NCBI GenBank assembly: GCA_032027165.1 | Contig: JAVSMO010000001.1 | Location: 490,115 to 535,107 of the forward strand | DNA from: Denitratisoma sp. | GTDB taxonomy: Bacteria; Pseudomonadota; Gammaproteobacteria; Burkholderiales; Rhodocyclaceae | Direction of reading: 5' to 3' | DNA: 44,993 bases | Part shown: positions 8,523 to 18,453 of the stretch, in pieces | Layout of the letters: every line of letters starts with the position of its first letter | How positions within the stretch are numbered: the first letter of the stretch is position 1 | Program-made: the position numbers and the translations under genes | Notes under the pieces: model-generated | Databases searched by the model: none | Told to the model about the DNA's origin: nothing | The model's input: only the letters and a program-made list of their open reading frames with translations

Positions 8523-9239
8523 ATGATGAGAGTCCTCGACCACCTTGAGGAATGGCTGATTACGTTCCTCATGGGAACGGCGACGGTGATCATTTTCGTG
8601 GCTGTCATGCATCGTTACGCCACCGGCTTTGCGATACCTGGCGTGCAGGACTGGCTGCTGGGACTCAACCTCGGCTGGGCCCAGGAGCTGTGCATCATCA
8701 TGTTCGTCTGGATGGCCAAGTTCGGGGCGGCCTACGGCGTGCGCACAGGTATCCACGTCGGCGTGGACGTGCTGATCAACCGCCTGCAGGAAGGCATGCG
8801 CGGGAAGTTCATCGTTTTCGGGCTGCTGGCGGGAGCCACCTTCACCGGCATCGTCGGCACGCTTGGCGCAGCCTTTGTCTGGGAGAACGGCGCGCATTAC
8901 GCCATCTTCAAGTTTTTCGGACTCGCCACCGGTGATGTGCCGGAGGGGCCGACCACGCCGGATCTGGAATGGCCGACCTGGATCGTCTATTCCGCAGTGC
9001 CATTCGGGTCCTACCTGATGTGCTTCAGATTCCTGCAAGTGATGGTCAGCTTCGTGCGTACGGGGTCGCTGCCGCATCACGACCATGGCCATGTGGAAGG
9101 CGTCGAGGAGGAACCGCTGCCCGCCCCGGGCGAGGAAGACAAGGTATTTCGCATGGAGGATGAGTTGCACGCCCGGGACCTGATCGACAAAAGTCAGTCG
9201 CGGGGCAACGGCGGCCAATCCGAGGGGGAGCGCAAATGA
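8523..9239 (+). CDS. dctQ: TRAP transporter small membrane subunit DctQ
   Basis: A four-helix membrane protein, 238 residues from the ATG at 8523, that pairs with DctM in the TRAP transporter. The ATG at 8523 is preferred because the GGAGA site (8509-8513) lies 9 nt upstream; the earlier in-frame ATG at 8514 directly abuts that site, and 8526 is also possible. The N-terminus (VLDHLEEWLITFLM) and the GWAQELCIIMFVWMAKFGAA segment are typical. A long charged tail from about residue 180 onward contains HHDHGH and many Glu residues. The last part of the tail is encoded by an AAAAGTCAGTC repeat (9189-9199). The 3' end overlaps dctM by 4 bp. Confidence 0.9.
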   Translation: MMRVLDHLEEWLITFLMGTATVIIFVAVMHRYATGFAIPGVQDWLLGLNLGWAQELCIIMFVWMAKFGAAYGVRTGIHVGVDVLINRLQEGMRGKFIVFGLLAGATFTGIVGTLGAAFVWENGAHYAIFKFFGLATGDVPEGPTTPDLEWPTWIVYSAVPFGSYLMCFRFLQVMVSFVRTGSLPHHDHGHVEGVEEEPLPAPGEEDKVFRMEDELHARDLIDKSQSRGNGGQSEGERK

Positions 9240-10528
9240 ACATCGCGATCATCTTCGGCCTTCTGGCCGCATTGATGCTGACCGGCATGCCGATCTCGAT
9301 ATCGCTCGGCCTGACGGTGCTCTCCTTCCTGTTCTTCATGACCCAGGTGCCGGTCGAGTCCGTGGCACTGAAGCTTTTCACCGGCATCGAGAAGTTCGAG
9401 ATCATGGCGATCCCATTCTTCATTCTCGCCGGCAATTTCCTCACCCATGGCGGCGTGGCGCGCCGGATGATCCATTTCGCCACCTCGCTGGTCGGGCATT
9501 GGCCCGGCGGGCTGGGTCTCGGTGCGGTGGTGGCCTGCGCCCTGTTCGCTGCAGTGTCCGGCTCCAGCCCGGCGACAGTGGTGGCCATCGGTTCGATCCT
9601 GATCCCGGCAATGGTCAAGGCCGGCTATCCGGTCAGATTCGGCGCCGGCGTGGTTGCCTCGGCAGGCGGATTGGGCATCCTGATTCCGCCGTCGATCGTC
9701 ATGGTCATGTACGCGGTGTCCACCAACAGTTCCATTGGCGCATTGTTCATGGCCGGGGTCATGCCGGGGCTGGTGCTGGCTGGCATGTTGCTTCTTACCA
9801 CCTGGTATCGCGCATGGCGTCACAACTACCCGAAGGAACGGCGGGCCAGCTGGGGCGAGCGCCTCAAAGCCTTCCGCGACTCGGTCTGGGGGCTGATGCT
9901 GATTCTGGTGGTGATGGGCGGCATCTATTCCGGCATGTTCACGCCGACGGAAGCGGCGGCCATGAGCGCGGTCTACGCCTTCTTCGTCGCCGTCTTCGTC
10001 TACAAGGACATGTCCCTGAAGGATGTGCCGAAGACGCTGCTGGCTTCTGCAAACATGAGCGCGATGCTGCTCTACATCATCACCAACGCGGTGCTGTTCT
10101 CCTTCCTGCTGACGCACGAGAACATTCCGCAGGCCATTTCCGACTGGCTGCTCGCCAGCGGCCTGGGCGTGATCGGCTTCCTGCTGGCGGTGAATATCCT
10201 GCTGCTACTGATGGGCAATTTCATGGAGCCCTCGTCGATCATTCTGATCACGGCCCCGATCCTGTTCCCGATCGCCATGAAGCTGGGCATCGACCCGGTG
10301 CATTTCGGCGTCATGATTACGGTGAACATGGAAATCGGCATGATCACGCCGCCGGTCGGCTTGAACCTGTACGTCGCCAGCGGCATCAGCAAATTGGGGC
10401 TTACCGAGATGACCGTGGCGGTGTGGCCGTGGCTGCTGACCATGCTGACATTCCTTGCGCTGGTGACCTATTGGCCGCCGCTCTCGCTGTGGCTGCCGCG
10501 CCAGCTCGGCATGATTGCCGGTGGTTGA
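9236..10528 (+). CDS. dctM: TRAP transporter large permease subunit DctM
   Basis: A 430-residue protein of about 12 hydrophobic segments and the usual DctM length. It carries family sequences such as LTGMPISISLGL, PFFILAGNFLTHGGVARRM, FAAVSGSSPATVVAIGSI, GGLGILIPPSIVMVMYAV and NMEIGMITPPVGLNLYVASG. It is the sodium-coupled translocating subunit that takes dicarboxylates from DctP across the inner membrane. Its ATG overlaps the dctQ stop (ATGA), so the two subunits are made together. A strong terminator follows 18 bp downstream. Confidence 0.96.
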   Translation: MNIAIIFGLLAALMLTGMPISISLGLTVLSFLFFMTQVPVESVALKLFTGIEKFEIMAIPFFILAGNFLTHGGVARRMIHFATSLVGHWPGGLGLGAVVACALFAAVSGSSPATVVAIGSILIPAMVKAGYPVRFGAGVVASAGGLGILIPPSIVMVMYAVSTNSSIGALFMAGVMPGLVLAGMLLLTTWYRAWRHNYPKERRASWGERLKAFRDSVWGLMLILVVMGGIYSGMFTPTEAAAMSAVYAFFVAVFVYKDMSLKDVPKTLLASANMSAMLLYIITNAVLFSFLLTHENIPQAISDWLLASGLGVIGFLLAVNILLLLMGNFMEPSSIILITAPILFPIAMKLGIDPVHFGVMITVNMEIGMITPPVGLNLYVASGISKLGLTEMTVAVWPWLLTMLTFLALVTYWPPLSLWLPRQLGMIAGG

Positions 10529-10546
10529 ATTCGTGACTTACGCAAC

Positions 10547-10570
10547 AGCCCGGCCCAGGCCGGGCTTTTT
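10547..10570 (+). terminator. Intrinsic terminator after dctM
   Basis: AGCCCGGCC (10547-10555) and GGCCGGGCT (10558-10566) form a GC-rich inverted repeat, with the innermost pairs opened as the loop, followed by TTTTT. It should separate the dct operon from the TerC-family gene. Confidence 0.88.
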
Positions 10571-10629
10571 GCTGCTCCCCAGGTTTGCTGGGATAATCTC
10601 GGCGCCCCCAACATTGCCGTAGCAAATAC

Positions 10630-11373
10630 ATGTTTGAAGCCGCACTGACCGCCGGGTTCTGGATATCCGTCCTGCAAATCATTGCCATCGACATCCTGCT
10701 CGGCGGGGATAATGCCATCGTGATTGCGCTGGCCTGCCGGCGCCTGCCCGAGGAGCAGCGGAAACAGGGCATCTTCTGGGGCGTGGTCGGGGCCATCGGC
10801 CTGCGCGTCATCCTGATCTTCTTTGCCTTGCAGCTGCTAGCCATTCCATTCCTGAAAATTGTCGGCGGCGCATTGCTCTTGTGGATCGGCATCAAGCTCC
10901 TGCAGCCCGAGGACGACGGTGAGCACGGCAAGATAGAGGGCAGCACCCATCTCTGGGGCGCGATCCGCACCATCATCATTGCCGATGCGGTCATGAGCCT
11001 GGACAACGTGATTGCCGTTGCGGCAGCCGCAAAGGGCGATCTGTCACTGGTGATTTTCGGCATTCTCGTCAGCATTCCCATCGTCGTCTGGGGCAGCAGG
11101 TTCGTGCTCAAGCTGATGGACCGCCTGCCAGTCGTGATTACCTTCGGCGGGGCGCTGCTCGGCTGGATCGCCGGCGACATGCTGCTGGGCGATGCCGCGG
11201 TGAAGCCGTACCTTGAAGGCCAGCCGGGCTGGCTGAAGTACCTGGCCTCCACGGCGGGCGCCTTGCTGGTGGTGGCGGTCGGTACCTGGCTGGCGAAGCG
11301 GGCAGAGCGGCCGAAGGCAGTCGTCGAAGTGGCGTCGAGCGGGCCAGGAGAGGAGAGGGGCGATGTCAGGTAA
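10630..11373 (+). CDS. TerC-family integral membrane protein (putative metal transporter)
   Basis: A 247-residue protein with about seven hydrophobic helices. It carries the TerC-family motifs IDILLGGDNAIVIALA near residue 22 and the inverted-repeat counterpart ADAVMSLDNVIAVAAAA near residue 120, whose paired Asp residues are thought to bind a metal ion. It resembles the YjbE/Alx branch; family members have been tied to manganese export and tellurite resistance, but the substrate here is not known. The upstream gap of about 60 bp after the dctM terminator is too short for a yybP-ykoY type riboswitch. It overlaps the following usp gene by 11 bp. Confidence 0.88.
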   Translation: MFEAALTAGFWISVLQIIAIDILLGGDNAIVIALACRRLPEEQRKQGIFWGVVGAIGLRVILIFFALQLLAIPFLKIVGGALLLWIGIKLLQPEDDGEHGKIEGSTHLWGAIRTIIIADAVMSLDNVIAVAAAAKGDLSLVIFGILVSIPIVVWGSRFVLKLMDRLPVVITFGGALLGWIAGDMLLGDAAVKPYLEGQPGWLKYLASTAGALLVVAVGTWLAKRAERPKAVVEVASSGPGEERGDVR

Positions 11374-11815
11374 CGACAGGAAGTCAGTCATGCCGAAAGT
11401 ACTGGTGCCGGTCGACGGTTCGGCCTACACGGATCGGGTCATCGACCAGTTGCTGCAGCAGTTGGTGACGCAAGGGCCAATGGAACTGCATTTGCTCAAT
11501 GTGCAGATCCCGGTCGATTCTGGGCACGCACGCATGTTCGTCTCAACCGAGGACGTCGAGGCCTACCACCGTGAAGAGGGGCTTCAGGCCCTGAAATCGG
11601 CACGGGAAAAGCTTGATGCCGCGGGCGTCAAGTACAACTGGCATGTTGCGGTCGGCCATATCGCCGATACCATCGTTCAATTTGCGCGCGAGCATGCAAT
11701 CGACCGTATCGTCATGGGTACGCACGGCCGCTCGGCGCTGACGCATCTGCTGCTCGGCTCGGTAGCCAGCGATGTGTCCCGTTCCGCGGGTGTCCCGGTT
11801 ACGCTTGTCAAATAA
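11363..11815 (+). CDS. Universal stress protein (UspA family)
   Basis: A 150-residue single Usp domain with the N-terminal KVLVPVDGSAYTDR strand and ATP-binding G-2x-G-9x-G(S/T) loop (MGTHGRSALTHLLLGSVASDV) near the C-terminus, so it probably binds ATP. The ATG at 11363 has a purine-rich AGGAGAGGGG site just upstream and overlaps the terC-like gene, suggesting coupling; an internal ATG at 11390 would give the more usual MPKVLVPVDGS start. Its role is inferred only as stress-linked. Confidence 0.9.
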   Translation: MSGNDRKSVMPKVLVPVDGSAYTDRVIDQLLQQLVTQGPMELHLLNVQIPVDSGHARMFVSTEDVEAYHREEGLQALKSAREKLDAAGVKYNWHVAVGHIADTIVQFAREHAIDRIVMGTHGRSALTHLLLGSVASDVSRSAGVPVTLVK

Positions 11816-12049
11816 TTCCGGCTCTGCACCCTCGGGGGATGATACTTAAGAGGTTATTTCAGACCCTTCTGCTCCCTGTTACCGGATCCCTGAGCCTTTT
11901 CGAAGCCACGTCCCCGCGGGATATGATCCGTCCTTGAGCTTACATCACGTCCTGCATCCGCAGGACAATGCTGTTTTTTGCTGTTAAAATAATACGTTAA
12001 ATGCGATTGACTGTACCTTTTTTCAACTCTTTGATTTTGGAGTACTTAG
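11816..12049 (+). other. Intergenic region upstream of ndk
   Basis: A 234-bp gap with no coding signal. A 7-bp stem (GTCCTGC at 11949-11955 and GCAGGAC at 11960-11966) is followed 7 nt later by six T (11974-11979), which makes it a poor terminator candidate. The AT-rich stretch 11974-12040 with TAAAAT at 11984-11989 probably holds the ndk promoter, but no -35 of good fit was found. GGAG at 12039-12042 is the ndk ribosome-binding site. Confidence 0.4.
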
Positions 12050-12475
12050 ATGGCTGTTGAACGCACCCTGTCGATCATCAAACCCGATGCCGTGGCCAAG
12101 AACGTGATCGGCAAGATCTACTCCCGCTTCGAAACCAACGGTCTGACCATCGTGGCGGCCAAGATGAAGCATCTTTCACGTCAGGAAGCGGAAGGATTCT
12201 ATGCCGTGCATCGCGAGCGGCCCTTCTTCAAGGATCTGGTCGAATTCATGATCTCCGGCCCGGTGATGATCCAAGTGCTGCAGGGCGAGGGCGCCATCGC
12301 CAAGAATCGCGATCTGATGGGTGCCACCGATCCGAAAAAGGCTGCAGCGGGAACCATCCGTGCCGATTTCGCCCAAAGCATCGATGCCAATGCGGTGCAT
12401 GGCTCGGATGCACCGGAAACGGCAGCCGTTGAGATCGCCTACTTCTTCCCGACGATGGACGTCTATCCGCGCTAA
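12050..12475 (+). CDS. ndk: Nucleoside diphosphate kinase
   Basis: A 141-residue protein of standard length that transfers the gamma phosphate between nucleoside triphosphates and diphosphates through a phospho-histidine. The catalytic His is H117 in NAVHGSD; the N-terminal [12 protein letters not shown] and the [14 protein letters not shown] block are family hallmarks. GGAG lies 7 nt before the ATG. The stop codon directly abuts the rlmN start (TAA then ATG), so ndk heads a long run of closely packed genes. Confidence 0.98.
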   Translation: MAVERTLSIIKPDAVAKNVIGKIYSRFETNGLTIVAAKMKHLSRQEAEGFYAVHRERPFFKDLVEFMISGPVMIQVLQGEGAIAKNRDLMGATDPKKAAAGTIRADFAQSIDANAVHGSDAPETAAVEIAYFFPTMDVYPR

Positions 12476-13618
12476 ATGAAGCAGAACCTGCTCGAATTCG
12501 ATGCCGCCGGCCTGACGGCCTGGTTCGCCGGAATGGGCGAGAAGCCCTTTCGTGCCAAGCAGGTGCTGCGCTGGCTGCATCAGTTTGGGGTGGAAGATTT
12601 CGAGCGCATGACGGACGTTGCCAAGAGCCTGCGCACCCGCTTGGCCGAACACGCCGAGGTACGCCTGCCACAGGTGCTGCGCGACTCGACCGCAGCGGAC
12701 GGCACGCGCAAATGGCTGCTGGATGTCGGCAACGGCAATGCCGTCGAGTGCGTCTTTATCCCGGAGGAGAACCGCGGCACGCTGTGCATCTCCACCCAGG
12801 CGGGCTGCGCCCTCGACTGCGCCTTCTGCTCGACGGGCAAGCAGGGCTTCAACCGCAACCTGACGACGGGCGAGATCATCGGCCAGCTCTGGTGGGCGAA
12901 AAAGGCACTGTGCGATTTTCGTGCCCACGGAAGCAGCGACACAAACTGCCGTACCGCAGGGACTGACTTTTCTGCCGATCGCATCATCAGCAACGTCGTG
13001 CTGATGGGCATGGGCGAGCCGCTGGCCAATTTTGAGAATGTCGTCGCCGCGCTGCATCTGATGCTGGACGACAATGCCTACGGCCTGTCGCGACGGCGGG
13101 TGACGGTATCGACTTCCGGCATCCTGCCGGCCATGGACCGGCTGCGTGATGAATGTCCGGTGGCGCTGGCGGTGTCGCTGCATGCACCGAACGACGCGCT
13201 GCGCGACCGGCTGGTGCCGATCAACAGGAAATATCCCCTGGCCGAACTGATGGCGGCCTGCCGGCGCTATCTGGAAAGATCACCGCGCGATTTCATTACG
13301 TTCGAATACGTCATGCTGGAGGGCGTAAACGATTCAGAAGAGCAGGCCCGCGAGCTGATCCGGCTCGTGCAGGACGTGCCGTGCAAGCTCAACCTGATTC
13401 CCTTCAACCCCTTTCCGGCTTCCGGGTTCAAGCGTTCTCCCGCCCAGCGGGTGCGCCGCTTCGCCGAGATTCTGATGCAGGCTCACATCATCACGACGAC
13501 GCGCAAGACCCGTGGAGAAGACATCGACGCCGCCTGCGGCCAGTTGGCCGGACAGGTCCGCGATCGAACCCAGCGCCGGGAGAAACGCATTACCACCATT
13601 GCGGAGGCCGCACCGTGA
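12476..13618 (+). CDS. rlmN: Dual-specificity 23S rRNA (A2503)/tRNA (A37) C2-methyltransferase RlmN
   Basis: A 380-residue radical SAM enzyme. The iron-sulfur cluster cysteines are C111, C115 and C118 (CALDCAFC), and the conserved methyl-carrying Cys is C354 in [20 protein letters not shown] is the SAM-binding segment. It methylates C2 of A2503 in 23S rRNA and A37 in some tRNAs. The segment 12905-12979 (residues about 144-168, [20 protein letters not shown] onward) is an unusual loop between LWWAKK and [10 protein letters not shown]. It has lower GC and ends with GACTGACTTTT, a sequence repeated elsewhere in the window. The loop position is variable in the family, so activity is probably retained. 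Confidence 0.95.
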   Translation: MKQNLLEFDAAGLTAWFAGMGEKPFRAKQVLRWLHQFGVEDFERMTDVAKSLRTRLAEHAEVRLPQVLRDSTAADGTRKWLLDVGNGNAVECVFIPEENRGTLCISTQAGCALDCAFCSTGKQGFNRNLTTGEIIGQLWWAKKALCDFRAHGSSDTNCRTAGTDFSADRIISNVVLMGMGEPLANFENVVAALHLMLDDNAYGLSRRRVTVSTSGILPAMDRLRDECPVALAVSLHAPNDALRDRLVPINRKYPLAELMAACRRYLERSPRDFITFEYVMLEGVNDSEEQARELIRLVQDVPCKLNLIPFNPFPASGFKRSPAQRVRRFAEILMQAHIITTTRKTRGEDIDAACGQLAGQVRDRTQRREKRITTIAEAAP

Positions 13619-14397
13619 AACGAGCCATACTGATTCTCTCTGCAGCACTCTTCGCTGGTTGTGCCGGCACCAATACCGGTCCTGGCCCTTCCGCCGCGCC
13701 GGTCTCGGAACAGGCCCCTGCCGGGCAGGCCGAAAGAAGCGCCAAGACGCATACCGAACTTGGCACCTTGTACTTGCAGGCAGGAAATCTGGCCGTTGCG
13801 CTCGAGGAAGCGCGTCTCGCTGCCGCAATCGACCCTGGTTATGCTCCGGCGTTCGACCTGATGGGGCTGGTGCATCTGGCGTTGAACGAAATGCCCCAGG
13901 CCGGAACGGCCTTCGAGCGCGCCTCGCAGTTGGCTCCCGGCGACCCGCAGATCGCCAATGATTATGGCTGGTTTCTTTGCCTGAGCGGGCGGGAGCAGGA
14001 GGCGTTCAAGTATTTTGAGGCGGCGGCGAGAAATCCCCTGTACAAGACGCCGACCCGCCCCTATACAAACGCCGGATTGTGTTACCTGAGGGTCAAGGAT
14101 GAGAAGTCTGCCGAGGCGAATTTCCAGCGTGCCGCGATGGCCGATGGATCGAACGCGCAGGCGATTTATCATCTTTCCAATCTCGCCTACAAGCGTGGGG
14201 ATTATTTCAATGCCAAGAAACTCCTTGGCGAACTGCACCGCCTGATGGAGCCGAATGCCGAATCGTTGTGGTTGGGGGTCCGTATCGAGCGAAAGATTGG
14301 CGACCGTCAGGCCGAGGCGAGCTACTCTTCCCAGTTGCGGCGCAAGTTCGCCGGCACGCCTGAACACCAGGCGCTCCTGCAGGGCAATTACGAGTGA
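13615..14397 (+). CDS. pilW: Type IV pilus biogenesis/stability lipoprotein PilW (PilF)
   Basis: This 260-residue protein begins with GTG at 13615, overlapping the rlmN stop by 4 bp; longer in-frame starts lie inside rlmN. The N-terminus is a lipoprotein signal with lipobox LFAGC (Cys16). The rest is TPR-rich: [34 protein letters not shown], followed by several related 34-residue units to about 215. PilF/PilW is the outer-membrane pilotin that helps secretin PilQ assemble. The position between rlmN and a RodZ-like gene upstream of ispG is the standard arrangement in beta- and gammaproteobacteria. No other pilus genes are in the window. Confidence 0.9.
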   Translation: MKRAILILSAALFAGCAGTNTGPGPSAAPVSEQAPAGQAERSAKTHTELGTLYLQAGNLAVALEEARLAAAIDPGYAPAFDLMGLVHLALNEMPQAGTAFERASQLAPGDPQIANDYGWFLCLSGREQEAFKYFEAAARNPLYKTPTRPYTNAGLCYLRVKDEKSAEANFQRAAMADGSNAQAIYHLSNLAYKRGDYFNAKKLLGELHRLMEPNAESLWLGVRIERKIGDRQAEASYSSQLRRKFAGTPEHQALLQGNYE

Positions 14398-15230
14398 GCG
14401 ATACGGATGTCCCGGTGATGGAAACGCAGGCGGTCCCCGGACCGGGCGCCATGCTGCGCATGGCGCGAGAGGCACGCGATACGTCGGTCGCTGAGGTGGC
14501 GGCCGCACTCAAGATGAGCCCCCGGCAAATTGAAGCGATCGAGAATGAGGACTTCTCGCGATTGTCCGGTGCAACGTTTATCCGAGGCTTTGTCCGCAAT
14601 TACGCCCGATTGCTCAAGATCGATGCTGCGCCGGTGCTGGCTGCGCTTGCGGAGCAGGCGGCACTGCCTCAGGCAGAATTGAATGCGCCAGCGGATGCAG
14701 GAGTGAAAATGCCGATGTCCGGCAGCCGGCAAGGCAAAGGACTGGTTGGGTCCACCGTGCTGGCACTGGGAGTGCTCGGTATCGCCCTCGCGCTCTATTT
14801 TGACGCCATCGACATCGATTATTTCCTGGGACCCAAGGCTGGTCCGGCAACCTCCATGGCGGGGGGGGCGCCGCAGATTGTCCAGCCGCTGCCCCAACCG
14901 GCCGCTGCCGGCCAGCCAACGGCACAGACGGAGGGCACTGTCGCCGTCACGCAGCCTGACGATGCCCCCGTGCAGCCGGCCCTGACACCGGGAGTGCAAC
15001 AGCTGATTTTCAGCTTCGACGGCAGTTCCTGGGTCGAGGTGAAGGACGCGGGTGGTCACACGGTCTTTTCCCAAATGAACGCAAAAGGTACGACGCAAGT
15101 GGTCGAGGGGCGCCCGCCATTCCAGCTGGTGGTGGGCAATGCCTCCCATGTCCGGCTGCATTACAAGGACCAGCCGGTTGACCTCAGGCCGCACACGCGC
15201 GTCGAAGTGGCGCGGCTCACACTCGACTGA
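14394..15230 (+). CDS. rodZ: RodZ-like helix-turn-helix membrane protein (DUF4115)
   Basis: A 278-residue protein with an N-terminal XRE/HTH_25 domain (about 20-85: [21 protein letters not shown] and [13 protein letters not shown]), a single TM helix at about 118-138, a Pro/Ala/Gln-rich linker, and a C-terminal beta domain of the DUF4115 type ([16 protein letters not shown] and [22 protein letters not shown]). RodZ links MreB to the cell wall in rod-shaped cells. The start is GTG at 14394 and overlaps pilW by 4 bp. Position upstream of ispG agrees with rodZ (yfgA) in other Proteobacteria. Confidence 0.85.
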   Translation: MSDTDVPVMETQAVPGPGAMLRMAREARDTSVAEVAAALKMSPRQIEAIENEDFSRLSGATFIRGFVRNYARLLKIDAAPVLAALAEQAALPQAELNAPADAGVKMPMSGSRQGKGLVGSTVLALGVLGIALALYFDAIDIDYFLGPKAGPATSMAGGAPQIVQPLPQPAAAGQPTAQTEGTVAVTQPDDAPVQPALTPGVQQLIFSFDGSSWVEVKDAGGHTVFSQMNAKGTTQVVEGRPPFQLVVGNASHVRLHYKDQPVDLRPHTRVEVARLTLD

Positions 15231-15235
15231 ACCGG

Positions 15236-16489
15236 ATGGACATGGCCGTGGAACAGACAGGCGGACCGCTTGCCCGCCGCCAGACGCGCATCGTCAGGAT
15301 CGGCGGCGTGGCAATCGGCGGCACTTTTCCTGTCGTCGTGCAGTCGATGACCAATACCGACACCGCGGATGAGGTGGCCACTGCCATCCAGGTGGCGCAG
15401 CTCGCGCGTGCGGGATCGGAGATCGTGCGCATCACGGTGAACACGCAGGAAGCTGCGCGCGCCGTCCCGGGGATCCGCGAGCGCTTGCTCGCCATGAATC
15501 TCGACGTGCCGCTGGTCGGCGACTTCCATTTCAATGGCCACAAGCTGCTGGCCGAGAATCCGGCCTGCGCCGAGGTGCTCGACAAGCTGCGCATCAATCC
15601 CGGCAACGTCGGCCGCGGCGCCAAGCGCGACGACCAATTCGCGCAGTTGATCGAGCTGGCCTGCCGCTACGGGAAACCGGTGCGCATCGGGGTCAACTGG
15701 GGCAGCCTCGACCAGGCGCTGCTGGCGCGCATCATGGACGAGAACGCGCGGCGACCCCAGCCGAAGGATGCGACGCAGATCATGCGCGAGGCGATGGTCG
15801 CCTCGGCGCTGGAGAGCGCCGCCAAGGCGGAGGAACTCGGCCTGCCCGGCGATGCCATCGTGCTCTCCTGCAAGGTGAGCGGGGTGCAGGACCTGATTGC
15901 CATCTATCGCGATCTCGCCGCCCGCTGCGACTATCCGCTGCACCTCGGCCTGACCGAAGCCGGCATGGGGTCGAAGGGCATCGTCGCCTCGACGGCCGCC
16001 CTGTCTGTCCTGTTGCAGGAGGGCATCGGCGACACCATCCGCGTGTCGCTGACGCCGGAACCCAACGGCGACCGCACGCAGGAAGTCGTCGTTGCCCAGG
16101 AAATCCTGCAGACCATGGGGTTGCGCGCCTTTACGCCGCTGGTGGCGGCCTGCCCCGGCTGCGGCCGCACCACCAGCACGGTGTTCCAGGAGCTGGCGCA
16201 GGAAATCCAGTCGCATGTGCGGGCGCGCATGCCGGAATGGAGGCTGCAGTTCGAGGGGGTCGAGAACATGACCCTGGCCGTGATGGGCTGCGTGGTGAAC
16301 GGTCCCGGCGAGAGCAAGCATGCCAACATCGGCATCAGCCTGCCGGGCACCGGCGAAACGCCAGTGGCGCCGGTGTACGTCGACGGCGAGAAGACCGTCA
16401 CGTTGAAAGGGGACGGCATCGCCGAGGAGTTCAAGGCGATTGTCGACGATTATGTTGCGCGAAAGTATCCGCGCAGGGCGACAAGCTGA
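15236..16489 (+). CDS. ispG: 4-hydroxy-3-methylbut-2-en-1-yl diphosphate synthase (flavodoxin)
   Basis: A 417-residue iron-sulfur enzyme of the MEP isoprenoid pathway that converts the cyclic diphosphate MEcPP to HMBPP. Seen are the TIM-barrel part ([44 protein letters not shown]) and the C-terminal cluster cysteines in CPGCGRTTS and GCVVNGPGE. The insertion between barrel and cluster domain typical of proteobacterial IspG is present. ATG codons at 15236 and 15242 are both possible starts. The gene follows the RodZ-like gene by 5 bp and precedes hisS by 7 bp. Confidence 0.97.
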   Translation: MDMAVEQTGGPLARRQTRIVRIGGVAIGGTFPVVVQSMTNTDTADEVATAIQVAQLARAGSEIVRITVNTQEAARAVPGIRERLLAMNLDVPLVGDFHFNGHKLLAENPACAEVLDKLRINPGNVGRGAKRDDQFAQLIELACRYGKPVRIGVNWGSLDQALLARIMDENARRPQPKDATQIMREAMVASALESAAKAEELGLPGDAIVLSCKVSGVQDLIAIYRDLAARCDYPLHLGLTEAGMGSKGIVASTAALSVLLQEGIGDTIRVSLTPEPNGDRTQEVVVAQEILQTMGLRAFTPLVAACPGCGRTTSTVFQELAQEIQSHVRARMPEWRLQFEGVENMTLAVMGCVVNGPGESKHANIGISLPGTGETPVAPVYVDGEKTVTLKGDGIAEEFKAIVDDYVARKYPRRATS

Positions 16490-16496
16490 TTTTGCA

Positions 16497-17801
16497 ATGA
16501 ACCAGACGATTCAAGCGATCCGCGGGATGAACGACATCCTGCCCGATGAAGCGGAGTTGTGGGAGCGCTTCGATGACGCGGTGCGCGGTTGGTTGCGTGC
16601 CTACGGATACCGGCCGATCCGCATGCCGGTGGTAGAGCCGACGCCGCTTTTCTCTCGTGCCATCGGCGAGGTGACGGACATCGTCGAGAAGGAAATGTAC
16701 TCCTTCGTCGACTCCCTCAACGGCGAGGCCCTCACACTGCGTCCCGAAGGCACTGCCTCGTGCGTGCGCGCGGTGCTGCAGCACAGCCTGCTCCATGCCG
16801 GGCCGCAGCGCCTGTGGTATGCCGGCCCGATGTTCCGCCACGAAAGGCCGCAGAAGGGACGCTACCGCCAGTTCCACCAGTTCGGCATTGAAGCCTTCGG
16901 CTACTCCGGGCCGGACATCGATGCCGAGCAGGTCGTCATGTGTGCGAGGCTGTGGGACGAACTGGCCCTAACCGGCATTCGTCTGGAGATCAACTCGCTC
17001 GGCAGCGCAGAGGAGCGGAGCCGGCATCGCGCAGAGCTGATCGCCTACCTGGAACGCCATCGCGATGCCCTCGATGCCGATGCCCAGCGCCGGCTGCATT
17101 CGAACCCGCTGCGCATCCTCGACAGCAAGAATCCGCACATGCAGGAAATCATCCTGGGCGCGCCGAAGCTGATGGACTTTCTCGGCGAGGCCTCCCTTGA
17201 GCATTTCGGCGGCGTGCAGGCACTGCTCAAGGAGGCCGGCATTCCCTATCGCATCAATCCGCGACTGGTTCGCGGACTGGATTACTACAATCTGACCGTT
17301 TTCGAGTGGATCACCGACAAGCTGGGCGCCCAGGGCACCGTCTGTGCCGGCGGCCGCTATGACGGACTAATTGAGCAACTCGGCGGCAAGCCGGCGCCGG
17401 CCTGCGGTTTCGCAATGGGTGTCGAACGCATCGTCGCCTTGTTGAAAGAAGAGCATGGCGCGGAAGCGGAACAGGCGGCGCGCACAACGCCAGACGTCTA
17501 TGTCGTGCACCAGGGGGAAGTTGCCCAGCGCCCGGCTTTCCGCGCTGCCGAGGCCCTGCGCGCGGCAGGCTACGATGTGCTGTTCCATTGCGGTGGCGGC
17601 AGCTTCAAGTCGCAGATGAAGCGGGCCGATGCCTCCGGCGCGCAATTGGCCGTAATCATTGGCGATGATGAGGCGCGCGAAGGCAGCGCCAGCCTGAAAC
17701 CCTTGCGCGAGGATGTGCCGCAAAGGCGCATCCCGCTGGACCAACTCGCCGACGAGATCGGCAATTATCTTTTTGGGGATGACAACGATGGCAGTCTATG
17801 A
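16497..17801 (+). CDS. hisS: Histidine--tRNA ligase
   Basis: A 434-residue class II aminoacyl-tRNA synthetase. The family start [14 protein letters not shown] fixes the ATG at 16497; an upstream in-frame start at 16440 lies inside ispG. Class II motifs are visible: [12 protein letters not shown] with [24 protein letters not shown] (motif 2), the histidine-binding [15 protein letters not shown] segment and the [12 protein letters not shown] motif 3. A C-terminal anticodon-binding domain follows (about 335-425). It charges tRNA-His. The hisZ gene at 25391 is a catalytic paralogue of this family used in histidine biosynthesis. Confidence 0.97.
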   Translation: MNQTIQAIRGMNDILPDEAELWERFDDAVRGWLRAYGYRPIRMPVVEPTPLFSRAIGEVTDIVEKEMYSFVDSLNGEALTLRPEGTASCVRAVLQHSLLHAGPQRLWYAGPMFRHERPQKGRYRQFHQFGIEAFGYSGPDIDAEQVVMCARLWDELALTGIRLEINSLGSAEERSRHRAELIAYLERHRDALDADAQRRLHSNPLRILDSKNPHMQEIILGAPKLMDFLGEASLEHFGGVQALLKEAGIPYRINPRLVRGLDYYNLTVFEWITDKLGAQGTVCAGGRYDGLIEQLGGKPAPACGFAMGVERIVALLKEEHGAEAEQAARTTPDVYVVHQGEVAQRPAFRAAEALRAAGYDVLFHCGGGSFKSQMKRADASGAQLAVIIGDDEAREGSASLKPLREDVPQRRIPLDQLADEIGNYLFGDDNDGSL

Positions 17802-18453
17802 CCTGGAAGAGCAGGAGCAGATATCCGAGCTGAAAACCTGGTGGAGAATGTATGGCAACCTGGTCACGGCCGCGCTGTTGGCGGTTTCCGCGGCGGTGGT
17901 TGGCTGGCAGGCTTGGAACTGGTACCAGGGCAAACAGACGGCTGAGGCCTCGGTGATCTATGCCGCCGTCCAGAAAGGCGCCATGGAAAGGGATGCCAAG
18001 CGGGTGCGCGAAGCTGCCGGGGAGCTTACCGAGAAGTATCCCGGTACAGCCTACGCCGCGATGGCGGCGCTGACTTCTGCGCGGATGCAATTCGATGCCG
18101 GCGATCTGAAGACAGCCCGGGCACAACTGCAGTGGGTCGCCGAGAAGGCACGCGACAAGGATTTGCGAGATCTTGGCCGGCTGCGACTGGCGCATGTCCT
18201 GTTTGACGACAAGGCGTTGGACGAGGCGCTCAAACTGCTGGCCGGGGAGCCGGTGCCGGCCTTTGCGGCGCGTTACGACGAGTTGAAGGGGGACATCCTG
18301 GTGGCGCAAAACAAGAAGGCAGAGGCCAAGTCCGCCTATCAGGCCGCCCTGACGAAGCAGGATGCCATCGACAAAGCCGCGGGCAGCCAGAGCGGGCGGG
18401 AAACCCAGTATCGCGGCCTGTTGCAGATGAAGCTCGATTCGCTTGGGGAATAA
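17788..18453 (+). CDS. yfgM: YfgM-family tetratricopeptide membrane protein
   Basis: A 221-residue protein whose N-terminus [11 protein letters not shown] and aromatic-rich membrane entry ([12 protein letters not shown]) are typical of YfgM. One TM helix lies at about 25-44, followed by a periplasmic TPR-like domain. The ATG at 17788 has GGGG 9 nt upstream and matches the family start; an ATG at 17779 would have no spacing. It overlaps hisS by 14 bp and bamB by 1 bp (TAATG). YfgM works with PpiD at the SecYEG translocon in E. coli, a role inferred here from the family. Confidence 0.9.
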   Translation: MAVYDLEEQEQISELKTWWRMYGNLVTAALLAVSAAVVGWQAWNWYQGKQTAEASVIYAAVQKGAMERDAKRVREAAGELTEKYPGTAYAAMAALTSARMQFDAGDLKTARAQLQWVAEKARDKDLRDLGRLRLAHVLFDDKALDEALKLLAGEPVPAFAARYDELKGDILVAQNKKAEAKSAYQAALTKQDAIDKAAGSQSGRETQYRGLLQMKLDSLGE

